Source of the DNA: Diphasiastrum complanatum
Lineage: Eukaryota; Streptophyta; Lycopodiopsida; Lycopodiales; Lycopodiaceae
Length of the DNA stretch: 64,000 nt
Assembly (NCBI GenBank): GCA_029204225.1
Contig: CM055093.1
Location: 2,460,887 to 2,524,886 of the forward strand
Direction of reading: 5' to 3'
Below, in pieces: positions 31,561 through 43,910 of this stretch (position 1 is the stretch's first letter; each line of letters starts with the position of its first letter). The notes beneath the pieces were generated by a model. That model made no database searches and was not told the DNA's origin. It was given only the letters and a program-made list of their open reading frames with translations. The translations under genes were made by a program, and so were the position numbers.

Positions 31561-32905
31561 AAGAAACAAATCTATTGGATTAGAAAAGACTGAGGTCTGA
31601 TTTTTAGCATGCTTGATAATTGTAGTTTGACAAATTGCTTGATCGATCCTTATCAATTTGAGAATGGCTTAGGATAAAATATATTTTCTTTATAAATTAT
31701 TTCCACAACTTTTGCATGATCTTAGACTTTGACTCTCCACATTGGTCACTCCACTTATTAAATATCGATCTCCAAAAAAGTATAAACATAATAAATGCAC
31801 TTTATTCATAAAGATTCTCCCTTTTTCATTCCTCATTATATCTCCCTCGGGGTTTATGTTATAGTGAGGGTTGGAAGACAATTCATATTGTGGGGGTAAT
31901 GAGCCTAATGTACTATTTTAAAAAAATTGCACTGCCAGCCTTTCTTCGAGTTACATGTTTGTGCATAGTAGCATAGTCTTTGTAGTTGAATCTTGATCTC
32001 CAATGACCACTGTGTTGTAATTTTTACTACTCATGACTATGTGTGAAGAAGAGTAATCAATACTCTCACATATAGATTTGACCTTGAAAATAAAACAAGA
32101 TGAAAATGTATTTTGTACATTTAAGACAAACAACAACAACATTAAAAAAAATAACTAAAATACTAAGTGTATAAACAACAAATTGTAATATAATATAGAG
32201 AAGCAACCAAAGTATAAACAAAAGTAACAAATGATGGCAAAATCATTTTTCCCAATTCTTGCTTGTATTTTATGAGATAAATCATACTTCTTAATCCTTG
32301 GTTGTCCCAAACATGCTAGAGAATTAAGGTAATCGTGAAATCCAATCTTGTTATCTTTGTAATAGATCATTAATACCACAAATAAATTTATGTTTTTCAT
32401 GTATATTTGTGCAGCTCATCACACACAGAGTCTAGTGACGAGAACATACATGTCAATAAGTTCAGCACAACACATGTTAGTTAGTTTAGTATAATGTATG
32501 ATGGATAATTCATGACTTCAAGTTTTTGCTAGTTAACTAGTAGTAACACAAATTGTGGTGCACATGATAAATGTGAAGGACGAATAATATGTCAACGACA
32601 CATTGTCAATAATCACTTGAGGAAGTATGGACATAGAGAGGAGAGTCAAACATCAAATCTAGAAGGGGGTGGGTTTTTCTTTGAAAGGTATTGCATCTAT
32701 TAAAAGTTTTGAATACTAGCTTATTTAAGTAGCCATTCATAGATTTTTTAATAAAACACCTTAATTTGTGTGGTTGTTTAGGCATGACCTCGAATTCCAT
32801 GTGAGAGTCTTGATCCGTACACATTAAATTTGAAATGAAAAATAGTTTTGAAAACAAGGATTGAAGCAAATAGAAAGAAGCTACTAGAATCAAGCAAACA
32901 TCCAA
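31561..32905. other. No gene recognised
   Basis: AT-rich sequence with scattered short frames on both strands. No domain, LTR or RNA gene was seen. Confidence 0.4.
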
Positions 32906-33523
32906 TGATGAAGACATAAATGTTGGAGATGATGATCATGATGATGATACTAAGGTGATACAGAATGAAACGATGCATGACATGTTTGAATCCTATTTTA
33001 CAACCAACAATTGGGGTGAACATGCACATTTAATGAGCAATGAGGATATGAATGGAAATGAAGAGTTGCATATGGATGGAGATGAGATATCCTTGTGCAA
33101 AGAAGCCAATGCTCCCTCGTATCCAAGAGCATCCATTTTTCGATTGGCAACAACACTTTTTATTCCAAACCTACAAGCTATGTATAAATCGAGTTCTCAT
33201 AGTGTCACGTCATTGTGTAAGTATGCATGATATATGTACACATTATGTTGTTTGTCAGGTTATATGCTCATGCATTCTTTTCTAACACAACAATATTATT
33301 TTAAAATTTCTTGCAAAAAATAATTATCAAAGACAATGTGACATTGGGGACACGAAAGGAAGCACAAAATATATTGAGCATGCATGGAATCGATTACGAA
33401 ATAATCCGTGCTTGTCCAAATGTTATTGCCACCACAAGACCAAGAGATACAAAAGAGATAAAATGTGTGCTTTGGATGCTTAGGATGATTCCTGAAAAGA
33501 ATGTTCATGAAAGCATATGACAA
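32906..33523 (+). pseudogene. CACTA (En/Spm) transposase N-terminal remnant
   Basis: Plus-strand frames encode an acidic Asp/Asn stretch, then EANAPSYPRASIFRLATTLF, matching the EA-x-x-PLYPG block of plant TNP2-type transposases, and NLQAMYKSSSHSVTSLCKY. After a break, RKEAQNILSMHGIDYEIIRA with CPN (33311-33520) matches the next block (the IHACPND motif). The DDE core that would follow is missing. Confidence 0.8.
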
Positions 33524-34563
33524 CCGCGTAATATCTTTAGGTAGATCAAATAAAAGAGCCCAATCAAAAAAATTGACATTTCACAAATGTTTTTGTGGTT
33601 AGAAAGGTGGATACAACTCTTCTTTGCACAACATGCCACATGTTACTCTGGCTAGCACTAGTAGAAATCCAACAAAAAGCAAGCAGACAAATACTCACAC
33701 TAGATCTTACACAATTTTGTAGCTGAAACTAGTGGTCCAAGAACATATCTTGGTCACCACTGATGGAATGAATCCCACCATTGTTTTGCAATGTTGGGAT
33801 TCCACATCTTGTGACAACAAATGCCTAACACCACATCACATCACCCTAGACATGTAACTTTAAACGCGAACTCATTTGGAATAGCTCTATATTGTTAAAG
33901 GAACACCCACAACCCTTGTAACCCCCCAAATTGTTCTTATGCTTCCTCTCAGGCCCTAGACGGAGATTAAGTGATCTCATTTCAAAGGTTCAGGTTATGT
34001 TTTTGAGAAATGGCAGCTCATTACTGGATACATCCAAATACAGATTAACATAGCAAGAGGACTGTTTACCAAAAAAGCTGTTGAAGGGGGTATCCTTATA
34101 TTCTTTGTGATCTAGGAGACCATAAATGTTGCAATATATGTACCTAAATATTATGCAACTTTCAATGTGTCGCATCATACATCTTTCATAACAATCACTG
34201 AGACAGTATGAAGTTTCATCAGGACTTCAAACTAGATAAAGATGAGCCAGAATGTGTGGAAAAACAGAAATTTTGAAACATCATCTGCAGAGAGAGCTGA
34301 GTTAAACATAACGGCACATCCAAAAATTGAGTCAGGAAACAAAAGCTTAAATAATGGGTGTTTATTGTCCACAACAATAAGTTGTACATTCTGAATACGA
34401 CATTGCTGAATGTTTCCAAATTTCAAATATTTGATAAATATCAGTCGGTAAATCGCTGCAGAAGAATGATGTGCAAATATGAAAGAACTCGCTAAGAACC
34501 CTACCAAAACTTGGCTGGCAAAGCGAAGGTTGCGAACTCTTGAAGAAATGCGCTATATTCTCA
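33524..34563. other. Intergenic; 3' flank of OEP24
   Basis: No coding similarity. On the minus strand a candidate AATAAA lies near 34367, about 200 bases after the OEP24 stop codon. Confidence 0.4.
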
Positions 34564-35208
34564 TCAAAGCTCGTAATTCCAAGTCTTCTCCAGAATCAGT
34601 TTGGAAACCCTATTTTCAGCCACATGCACAGTCGCAGAAACCTTAAAAGGTCCCGTTTCTTTATCATCCCCAGAAAACTCCAAACCCAGCGTTCTATGAG
34701 AGCTCTCGTACACAGCCTTGAGCGCATTTCCGCCACTGAAATTCCTCGAAGCAGAAAAGTTCCAAGAATTTGTGCCAAAGTCATACGAAGGCTCTAGGGT
34801 TGTGTCCGATCCATGCACATAAGAATACTTCAAATGCGCCTTCTCTGATGCAAAACTATACTTGGCAGTAAGCTTATTACGCGGATCTAGAGCAAACGAT
34901 CCCTCCAACAGAGTAGCATTCCGTTTCTGCGGATGAATATAGGTCAGCTTGATCTGCTTGCCCGCAAGTTTAGTGGATGACATGAATTGAAACCTTGCTG
35001 CTTTGGAAGGCAGATCGTAATCTATGATGAATAAGCCTGGCTTCTCAACGCCGATGGAGACACCAGTGAGGCTGGGGCCATTGATGAAGGTGGTGTCAGT
35101 GCAAGAAGCCTTGAGCTTCACATCCCCGGCTCCCAGGGAGAGCGTTGCTGCTGCCGATTGCAGCACCGATCCGGCCTCATGCTTTCCTTTAAGAGAGAGC
35201 TTTGTCAT
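34564..35208 (-). CDS. OEP24: Chloroplast outer envelope pore protein, OEP24 family
   Basis: The 214-residue frame runs from ATG 35208 to TGA 34564, close to the usual OEP24 length (about 213). OEP24 is a beta-barrel channel of the plastid outer envelope that passes triose phosphates, sugars, ATP and other small solutes. Recognisable blocks are GPSLTGVSIGVEKPGLFIIDY (residues ~43-63), RFQFMSSTKLA, LTYIHPQKRN, LKYSYVHGSDTTLEPSYDFG and GLEFSGDD near the C-terminus. No signal peptide or helical membrane span is visible, as expected for this barrel. The start is supported by the family N-terminus; the frame is open upstream only through the CT-rich leader. The coding region has no intron, so a retrocopy is possible, but there is no decay. 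Confidence 0.9.
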   Translation of the reverse strand: MTKLSLKGKHEAGSVLQSAAATLSLGAGDVKLKASCTDTTFINGPSLTGVSIGVEKPGLFIIDYDLPSKAARFQFMSSTKLAGKQIKLTYIHPQKRNATLLEGSFALDPRNKLTAKYSFASEKAHLKYSYVHGSDTTLEPSYDFGTNSWNFSASRNFSGGNALKAVYESSHRTLGLEFSGDDKETGPFKVSATVHVAENRVSKLILEKTWNYEL

Positions 35209-35350
35209 GGAAATCCAGCAACACCGATCTCTCTCGCGATCCTCCTCCCCTTCCCCCTTCTCGCTCCCTTGCTCCTCTCTCGATCGATCGATCGCCTCGC
35301 TCTCTCTGAAAGAGACAGAGACAGAGACAGAAAACACAGAGAGAGGAGAG
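35209..35350 (-). promoter_or_regulatory. CT/GA-rich 5' leader of OEP24
   Basis: The sequence just upstream of the ATG is rich in CTC and GAGA runs and includes a (GATC)n-like patch near 35281-35292. Such leaders are common in plant housekeeping genes and often hold the transcription start. GC content is visibly higher than in the surrounding repeats. Confidence 0.5.
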
Positions 35351-35401
35351 AGGGTCCCTAATGACACGCACGAAAGTTTGGGCCGCGCAATAGGATGGCA
35401 G

Positions 35402-35410
35402 CCACGTGTA
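35402..35410. promoter_or_regulatory. G-box upstream of OEP24
   Basis: CCACGTGTA with the ACGT core and perfect CACGTG (35403-35408), about 195 bases upstream of the start codon. A second ACGTGT lies near 35450. bZIP and bHLH factors bind such sites in light- and ABA-regulated plant promoters. Activity here is inferred from position only. Confidence 0.4.
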
Positions 35411-35679
35411 AGTTGGACACTTGTCACCTGGTCGGTGGCTTTTGGAAAAACGTGTAATTTCGGCACGGGTGATGGGATCTCAAAAGCACAACTTTCTCCC
35501 GCCTCCAGTAGAGGGTGGGGGCCAAAAGGGACAACCTTGTTATTCATATTATTCCTACCCACAAATGGATTGCTCGGTTTGATCTCATTACACAGCTACG
35601 CACCATGGCCCCGAAAGAGTATTCGATCCATCTTGCAGAAAAGTTCTATTCTTGTGAGAAAGTTCAAAATGTTGCTCCG

Positions 35680-35767
35680 ATGAAGAGTGGTTTATTTACT
35701 TGGCACCCTCTGAATGCCCTCAGATGAAGAGTGGTTTATTTACTTGGCTCCCTCTGAATGCCCTCAG
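35680..35767 (+). repeat. 44-bp tandem duplication
   Basis: ATGAAGAGTGGTTTATTTAC starts at 35680 and again at 35724. The units end TGAATGCCCTCAG and differ at about one position (CACC versus CTCC), so the duplication is young. Confidence 0.9.
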
Positions 35768-36265
35768 CTTCGGAATATTGAACTCGATCCCTCAAGGTGT
35801 TTCTTGTACATTGAGACATGCTCTAAGGGTGGTGGAAAGCTTTTAGCCTTCACCATCATCTTTTGATCATCGAAATTGTTTTAGCTCTTGTTGAAAAAAA
35901 ATTAGCTCTCCTAAAAATTGTCTTAACTCTCGTTAAAGAAAAATTAGCTCTCATCCAAGGGTGGTGAAGAGCTGTTGTCTTCACAATCATTTTTTGTTAT
36001 GAAAAACTTTTCTTTATCCTTGCAACCCAACCCTCTTTTGGAGGTGCAAATATCTCCTCCAATCTATAGGCAAGGTGTTTAAGGGAAGGGGATGTGCATT
36101 TGAGAGTGTGTTGAAATTTGATTTTGAAGGTTGTCTTTCGAGTTTTATTTCCATCACATCTTTCATAATTAAAATGTCCATGCTTTATTTCCGTGCGTCT
36201 TTCTTTGTTAGGAGGACTTTATCATGGGTATTGGTCAGTTTCTTAAACCTTGGGCTTCAACCTTG
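35768..36265. other. No gene recognised
   Basis: Contains imperfect repeats around TTAGCTCT(C/T)(G/C)TT (35880-35955). No coding similarity was seen. Confidence 0.4.
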
Positions 36266-36731
36266 AGTCATGATCACATAATTGGCCTTGGGCCAAAGTT
36301 AGCTATCACATATCGGTCATTGGACCTAGTAGGAGGGCGCACCTACTAGGGTCCCTTGATGTCCTTATAAACCAAGAAGTGGTTATCCAAGAAACATAAG
36401 TTATGAAGGAGTCTCTTGACATTCCACTAACTTATGAGGGTCTTGGCCTTTCCTTTGTGTCACCTCTTATCATTGGCTTGTGAGGACACTCTCTAGTGCT
36501 TTGAAGGGAGTCTTTTCCAATCTATAAGAGAGGGAAAGGCCACCCATAGGGAAGGGGAATTCTTGTGTTGTTGCTTGTTTCTATTCACTAGTGGAAGGCT
36601 AGAGTGTAGAGAACATTTTTTGCTAGCGGATCTTAGGGACATAGGAGGAGAGACACCTTGGAGGGCTCTTTGGAGACATCGGTGGACATCAACCTAAAAG
36701 CTTGGAGTGCAACTCTTCGTAGTTGTAAAAG
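36266..36731 (+). repeat. Possible 5' LTR of an otherwise unrecognised LTR element
   Basis: A stretch with a TATA-like CTTATAAACC near 36364 is followed at 36732-36744 by TGGTCTCAGAGCC, one base from the tRNA-Met primer site. The left boundary is a guess. No gag or pol of this element was found downstream. Confidence 0.4.
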
Positions 36732-36744
36732 TGGTCTCAGAGCC
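36732..36744 (+). other. Variant primer binding site
   Basis: TGGTCTCAGAGCC differs at one base from TGGTATCAGAGCC, seen at 50486. Confidence 0.5.
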
Positions 36745-37771
36745 TTTTCCAAAGTGAAACATACGGGGGTTTGAAAAAATGAAACTATGAAATTTAGAAA
36801 AGAAGGCGGGGATCGTAAATTCTAAACATCTTTTTCATTGGAATAAAAATATGTCATCAAATTGTTACGACTCGTGTTATTGAAATAGCACCAATTTATT
36901 GCTTCTAGAAATTTGTGTGCTTTTCAATAAGGGTTGGTTTTTCTAATTTTGAATGGCTTTCTAAGTTTAAAATAGAGTGGCCAACAAGTACACATCTTCA
37001 TTTTGATAGGTAGAAGTGTTTGCAAGTTGAAAAGTAGGTTGAAATTAATAGTGTTTCATGTGAATGAAGGTTGTTTTTCTTTCAAAGTAGAGAAGTGAAA
37101 ATTTGGCTTTTTGTGTGCTCTCACAAATATGTGGGCCCAGCAAATAGGTGCCTAACTTCAACTTTCAAAAGTTTTTTTTTGAAGTTTGGGAAGTTATCAA
37201 CTCTTAAAAAACAAATGCTAGTTTTTCATTCGACATTGCTAAAAACATAAGTGAAGCCATTTTGGAAATTTAGTAATTGTAAATGGAAAATTGTCATCAA
37301 ATTTAGCAATGGTTTATTATAAGTGATGTTATGGAAAATTAAAAGAGGCCAACATGTGAATGATAACTTGGATAAGTTATAGATCAGTTTCATGTGATTG
37401 AATTAAAAAAAGTTTTGAACCTTTTTTTGGGATTAAGCTTATAAGTAGTAAGCTTGGTTGGAATGAGCTTGTAAAAAGAACATGCATTAGTTTACAGTAA
37501 AGCATTCATTCTAATCTTAGTTTTTTCTGTCAACCTTTAAATGGCCTATTCTGTTGGAGAGAGGGAGATGAATGAGTTGAAAAAAAAAAAGGTGTCGTAT
37601 GTTAGAAACGAACTCGAACAGAAAATGTTCGTGCGCAGCGGAACGAGCTATACGACTCTCTCCGTAAGCATGACCACGCCTATCAAAACGAACAAAACGG
37701 TAGTGATGGGAATCACAGTCGTTTTTGATTACGTAGCCAAACTTTAATAAATGAATGAAGCTCCAGAAGAA
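36745..37771. other. No gene recognised
   Basis: AT-rich sequence up to 37540, then a CpG-richer segment (37595-37745) with a 68-codon frame that has no recognisable content. Confidence 0.4.
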
Positions 37772-38647
37772 TGGTTTGTCACGAATAGTAGGACAAACTA
37801 TTCGTCGCGAATGATTCGCGAAGAGCTAGACGGTGCTCAACTGATAATTAGTCACGAATGATTCGCGAAAGACAAGACTATATGTTAGTCGTCTATTACC
37901 AGAAATAACAACTAGAAAGATCAGACAGAATGGATGATAAGCATAGCAATATTAACATAGATCTGAACGCAGAACAAAGAACTGTATCAGATTATGTATA
38001 TCATGTGTACATGTCAATAATGCGGTAGAGCACAAGACAATAGCGGACAAAACCGCGTGCCCTATGAATCTTGTACAATCTGTAAAGGGATAAAATCTTA
38101 TTGCTGACAATCAAGAATCAATGCGCAAGGCATGTACTTCATCTCATTCATCAACTCATTTACTCATTAACCTGAATACACAAATGGTATCCAGTATACA
38201 TACATTATATTACAGGTGTGCAGATGTGAAAAGTACAGAGTGGATGTGTTGTCTGTAAGAGATTGTGGGTGGCTGCAGTCGTTGTCCAATCTGTTAGAGC
38301 AGCTGTATGGGGTGAGCGTGAAAAGGGTGCGACGTCAGTTAGTGCTAGAGTGATCGTTGGTGATGACAATGCAAAAAATGCATCACTCTTATGAGTAGCC
38401 TTAGGATTAAATTTACAGGGTGCCTTTGTTTTTAGGGGACCTTTGGCATTCTGGAAGATTGTGTCCCCTTTTCGCCTGTCACCATAACGTGTGTAAAAAT
38501 ACAGTGTCACGATTCTTTCGCCTTTTCTTCATTTGTGCAAATTTGCGTGTAAATATGCAGACTGCGCGACAACGTTAGTAAATATGCAGCATGAATGGAG
38601 GCAGATTAAAATGGGATTTAAGGAGAGTACAGGGAACAAATCCAACA
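37772..38647 (-). repeat. 3' LTR of RLC-7
   Basis: Minus strand TGTTGGATTTGTTCCC at 38647 to ACAAACCA at 37772, 876 bp. It matches 47413-48295 on the plus strand nearly throughout. An AAGGGGGGG polypurine run lies just before it (38648-38657). Confidence 0.9.
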
Positions 38648-38654
38648 CCCCCCC

Positions 38655-39446
38655 TTAATCTGGATCCTTGAATGTCTTGATCTTCAGATTGAGCAATTCA
38701 CAAAATTTGTTGTGTGCATTAACACTGAGTGCTTTCGTGAAGATGTCTGCAACCATGTCTTGCGTTCTGCAGTACGTTAAGCTCACCTCTCTGTAGAGAA
38801 CCTTGCCCCTGATGTAGTGATATCTGATCTCAATGTGCTTACTCCTAGAATGAAATCTAGGGTTGGCCGATAAGGCAATAGTACTTTCACAAAACAAAAT
38901 TGTAGGGCTGTACTGATACAAATTGATGTCTGACAACAAATTTCTCAACCAAAATGCTTCCTTCATAGATTGAGAAGCAGTAATGTATTCTTCTTCAGTA
39001 GAAGAAAGTGCGAAAAAGGTTTGCTTACGACTGTTCCACGAAATAGGATCGTCGTTGAAGAAGAATGTAAATCCATATGTGGACTTATGATTGTCTGCAT
39101 CTCCTCCCCAGCTTGCATCAGAATAACCACTAAGCTAATGAAGATTGTCATTGCTGACATCTCCATAGCAGATGCACTGGTCCATGGTAGTTCGAATATA
39201 CCTCATGACTCGAATAAAAACCTTCCAATGGGTAATGCCAGGATTAGCCATGTATTGGCTAAGTGAGCTAACAACAAAAAAAATATCTGGTCTTGTACAG
39301 ACCATTGCATACATAAGAGATCCTAGTATTGATCGATACAGATACTCTCTCATTTGCTCCTCTTTCTGCTTGGTCTGAGGACATTGGTCCTTTGACAAAT
39401 ACAGGCCTCGATCCATTGGTGAGTGAGCTAATTTACAATTCATCAA
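38655..39446 (-). pseudogene. RLC-7 RNase H (Copia)
   Basis: Minus frames give MNCKLAHSPMDRG, SILGSLMYAMVCTRPDIFFV and VSSLSQYMANPGITHWKVF (39135-39446). The RNase H core around SDxSWG is in broken frames near 39050-39130. MKEAFWLRNLL, SKHIEIRYHYIRGKV and MVADIFTKALS close the domain (38655-38966). Confidence 0.85.
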
Positions 39447-39525
39447 ATTGTATCTGTTAAGAATATTATGAAGATACCTTTGTTGACCAATGTAAATCTA
39501 TCGATTTGCTCTGTCTCTGTGGATT

Positions 39526-40134
39526 TTAGCCCAGATCAATCATGTCAAATTCTAAGAACAACATCTGTTTCAAATCCTTAACTATATTGGTATCGTTGCT
39601 GAAGAGCAACGTATCATCCACGTACAAGGTGATGATAATGAAGGACTGTTGCATTGACTTCGAATAAACGTTGCAATCAACAGTGCTTGGTTTGAATTCT
39701 TGTTCAATGAGGAATGTGTTGATCCTCTGAAACCAAGCCCTAGCAGACTGTTTCAAGCCATACAGTGCTTTGTGGAGTTTACAGACATGATTCTTCATGT
39801 CTTCCAAAACATATCCTTCAGGCTGGATTATGTAGATATCTTCTTGTATAACTCCATTCAGATAGGCTGTTTGTACATCAAGTTGATGTACTTCAAGGTC
39901 GGCAGCTGCAACATAAGACAAGAGCATTCGGATCGACAAATGTTTGATGACTAGACTAAAAGTCTCACTGTAGTCAACATTCAGGATCTGGGTGAGTTCT
40001 CGTGCTACTAGTCTAGCCTTCCTTAGATCATTTGCCCTGTTGGCATTATATTTGATCTTAAAGATCCATTTGCAATCAATGATATTGTAGCCAATAGGAG
40101 CTTCGGCTAATGACCATGTCTGATTCTTGATCAA
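39526..40134 (-). pseudogene. RLC-7 reverse transcriptase (Copia)
   Basis: A 202-codon minus frame with IDCKWIFKIKYN, KARLVARELTQ, the first catalytic Asp region VHQLDVQTAYLNGVIQEDIY, CKLHKALYGLKQSARAWFQR and the YVDD box (39624-39613). This is nearly the whole RVT_2 domain. Changes from the usual form include YSETFSLVIKHL for the YxxTFSPVxK block. A stop after FDMIDLG separates it from RNase H. Confidence 0.9.
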
Positions 40135-40239
40135 AGAGTCGAATACTCTCTGTCCATGGCTTCTCTCCAGAGATCAGAGTCTGGTTGGCTAAGTGTCTCT
40201 CCGACTATCGTCGGTTCCTACATTAAGAGACATGCAGAC

Positions 40240-40636
40240 TCAGGAGTATACCTTGTGGGCTGTGTGTGCCCTCGGCTTGATCTTATGGGAGGATTCGACT
40301 GATGAACCGCTCTTGAAACTTGTTGCTGAGTAGCAGCAACTCTTCATCTGATTCGTTGTCTTGAAGTGGATTGACAATACATATGCCTGAGCCAAAATCT
40401 CGGATTGTCGTGTCAACGACAGGTGATGAAGGTTCTTCTTGAGAAATATCCTTGCCTTTGAGGTCGACAAACTGATCCTCAATAAAGTCTGTATCCCGAC
40501 TATACAAGATTTGTTGGGTATCAGGATCGTACAACTTGTAAGTGTTATCAGACAAAGTATATCCGATCAGGATGGTCTTGAGGCCTTGGAAGTCCAATTT
40601 CTTCCTTGTGTCCTTTGGGATATGCGTGTAGGCAAT
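40240..40636 (-). pseudogene. RLC-7 linker between integrase and RT
   Basis: The minus frame 40283-40597 encodes ILIGYTLSDNTYKLYDPDTQ, the conserved block after Copia integrase (GY....YkL.dP....), then an acidic spacer. Confidence 0.75.
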
Positions 40637-41281
40637 TCACCCAAACACTCTTAGGTTCTTCAAAGAAGGCTTAGAGCATGTCCACACCTCGTGGGGTGTC
40701 TTGTCTGAGAGGACCTTGGTCGGACATTTGTTCTGGACGTAAGGTGCAGTGGAGACAGCTTCAGCCCAGAATCTCTTGGGCAACGATGCATGCGATAGCA
40801 TACATTTCGCAAATTCAACCAGAGTCTGGTTCTTCCTCTCAGCTAAGCCATTAGACTGAGGACTGTAAGGAGTGATGAATTGCTGCTCAATGCCTTGGCT
40901 TTGGCAGTACTCCTTAAACTCGACAAAGATATATTCTGACCTTAGGGCCTTGATCGTCCTTCCAGTCTCCTTTTCTGCATGCTCCTTGAAGATTCTGAAG
41001 CAGTTGAAGGCTTTTGATTTCTTCTTTATGAAGTACACCATAGTCCTTCTGGAGAATTTGTCAATAAAGGTTATAAAATACTTGGTGTCCTTCAATGAAG
41101 GATTTTTCATCGGGCCACAGATATCTAAATGTACAACATCTAGCAATCCTCTAGCAACATGTTGATGGCTTGACTTAAATGGTTTTCTTGTCTGTTTACC
41201 AACTAGATAGTCTTGACAAACAGGTAACTCGACCTTTTCGCAAGGATAGTTGAGATCAAGAACAATAGATTGTCTAGACAT
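40637..41281 (-). pseudogene. RLC-7 integrase (Copia)
   Basis: A 214-codon minus frame with VVHLDICGPM (first catalytic Asp), YFITFIDKFSRRTMVYFI, then LRSEYIFVEFKEY, where most relatives have RSDNGGEY, so the second catalytic Asp is gone. ITPYSPQSNGLAERKNQTL carries the Glu, and LPKRFWAEAVSTAPYVQN follows. The enzyme would be inactive. Confidence 0.9.
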
Positions 41282-41508
41282 TCATTGTACAGCAACATGA
41301 TTTAAATGACCAAGTCTGTAATGCCAAAGTAGACCTTTATTTGAATAAATTGAAGTACTGAGGGCCTGACTAGAGGCAAAAAAGCAATGACTCAACTTAT
41401 ACAAGTATCCATGCCTCTTTTCGAGTGCTAGGATCTTGCCTGTACTATCAACTACTTTACACTGATCACATTCGAACTCTACTCTATGTCCTAGATCTGT
41501 GATTATGC

Positions 41509-41900
41509 TTACAGAGAGTAGATTAGTAGATAACTTTGTACATACAGGACTTTAGAGAGTAGCTTAGACTGATCATTTGCAAAGCATAATCTTACAGTGC
41601 CTTCACCTTTAATAGCTTGTGTGCTATTGTCACCAAGGTGAATGAATTTTTGAGTACTATAAGGTGTATAGGACTCGAAACAACCAATGAGACTCCGAAA
41701 TCTAGGAACCAAGAACTGTCGTCAGATGCTCCTTGATGATTGGTCATGAAGGCATCATGATCCACTTCTTGAATAGGCTGTGGAGCTTCTGCAGCTGTAT
41801 TTGCCACTTGATTCGACTGCCCTTTGCTGTTGTTCTTCGCTTGAAGTATTCGGCAGTCTTGTATTTCATGGTTGTTTCGTTTGCAGTATCTGCAGAACAA
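41509..41900 (-). pseudogene. RLC-7 zinc knuckle and protease
   Basis: The minus frame starting at 41900 has an intact CCHC knuckle CRYCKRNNHEIQDC (41894-41853), a spacer, then SSWFLDFGVS, where the protease DSGA has become DFGV. In the next frame FIHLGDNSTQAIKGEGTV is the protease core. Confidence 0.8.
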
Positions 41901-42140
41901 CTTCTTCTTTGTCTACGGATTCGATTGTTCCTTGTGTTGAGCTGATTTCTGGTCTGGATTTGACTACTTCGGACCTTTCTTCTTCTTCTGCTTTATCGTG
42001 CTCTTGTTGGTGTACAAGACATGAGAATCAACTGAGGAACTCGAGGCTTCGTTCCTTCGCATGTCTTCCTACAACAACATAGTAATGACTCTCGAAAGAG
42101 TCAATTCTGGATGAGTCGTGATGATCATCACCCAGCTGTC

Positions 42141-42560
42141 CTAAGAACTTGGCAACCTTGTAAGTAGTTGCATCACTGCGTCTTGATCGTCTACGACAGA
42201 TCCGACAACGGCCATTTGTCTTAGTAGGTTCTTGAATTGATTAATGTGATTCTGCAGAGAATCACCATTCGTCATCTTGAGGGAGTAGAATTTCTTCCTG
42301 AGATATAGCTTGGAAGCTATATCTCGCAATTCGTATAGTGTGCTCAAGATGTCCCAGACTTCTTTCGATGTCTGAGCCTCAGATACATGGCCGATCTGGG
42401 TATCCGTGATGCTGAGGATGACCAGCGTAAAAGCTTTTCCATCCTTCAGCTTCCATCTGGCAATTGCCACGTCGTCCGCTTCGGGTTTCCCTTCTACACC
42501 TGTAACAACGTCGTATAATTTGCCATTAGTACAGTTTTCATCTTAAACTTCCCAAGTGTT
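42141..42560 (-). pseudogene. gag: RLC-7 gag, truncated
   Basis: The minus frame 42141-42470 encodes WKLKDGKAFTLVILSITDTQ, TSKEVWDILSTLYELRDI, LYLRKKFYSLKM and VMQLLTRLPSS, the UBN2 gag order. The N-terminal 40-50 residues are in shifted frames up to about 42560, beyond which homology ends. Confidence 0.85.
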
Positions 42561-43425
<865 letters not shown>

Positions 43426-43504
43426 AAAGCTTTTCTTTCAAAAGCTTCTCTTCACAAAATCAATTTGCAAATACAGTCGGGGCCCCCACTTTTTTTATTT
43501 CGTG

Positions 43505-43910
43505 GGTGTGGCAGTGCCACGCGTGGCCCTGCTGCACCATTTAAAAGAATTTCAAAAAATTTGCCACGCATGGCAGGATTGAGCTTGCTGGAAAAAGTGG
43601 CCACGCGTAGCAAACCTCAAAAAAAAATATCAACATTTTGCCAGGCATGGGAAATTTTGCCACGCGTGGCACACCTGAGCTTTTTGAAAAAAATTGCCAC
43701 GCGTGGCAGTGCCACGCATATTTAAAATTTAAATTTTTCTGAGAAAACCCCCCAAAAAAATCTATCAAGAGGAAGGGCCGGTGACGGAAAATTTTGATAG
43801 CATGGCAGTGCCATGTTCATTGCCACATAGTTTGCCATGTGATTGCCACAGACATTGCCACGCGATGGCCGACGGGTCAAATCTGGTCCCCATCTTATGT
43901 GCGTGGCAAT
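43505..43910. repeat. Cluster of palindromic TGCCACGCGTGGCA-type motifs
   Basis: GCCACGCGTGGC, a perfect 12-bp palindrome, occurs at about 43516, 43661 and 43695. Close variants (GCCACGCATGGC, GCCACGCGTAGC, GCCACGCATAT, GCCACGCGATGGC, GCCATG) occur at about 43563, 43600, 43710, 43810-43830 and 43857. Long frames exist on both strands because of the repetition and are not convincing genes. Confidence 0.8.

Larger units (their letters stand above)
37772..42560 (-). mobile_element. LTR/Copia RLC-7, 5'-truncated, with 3' LTR
   Basis: On the minus strand: gag (42560-42141), zinc knuckle and protease (41900-41509), integrase (41281-40637), linker, RT (40134-39526), RNase H (39446-38655), polypurine tract and 3' LTR (38647-37772). 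The domain order is Copia. The first part of gag, the primer site and 5' LTR are absent. Stops and frameshifts separate the pieces, but each domain is nearly complete. Confidence 0.9.

Noticed and set aside
33656-33667. CACTAGTAGAAA as a CACTA transposon end
   Set aside because: It lies after, not before, the N-terminal transposase remnant on the same strand and has no partner; it could be chance.
35024-35683. 219-codon plus frame opposite OEP24
   Set aside because: It is the antisense shadow of the OEP24 coding region and leader.
37541-37747. 68-codon plus frame upstream of the RLC-7 LTR
   Set aside because: Short, Lys-rich start, no domain and no transcript context.
43465-43768. Plus and minus frames of 75-86 codons over the GCCACGCGTGGC cluster
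   Set aside because: Both strands are open because of the palindromic repetition; neither shows a domain.
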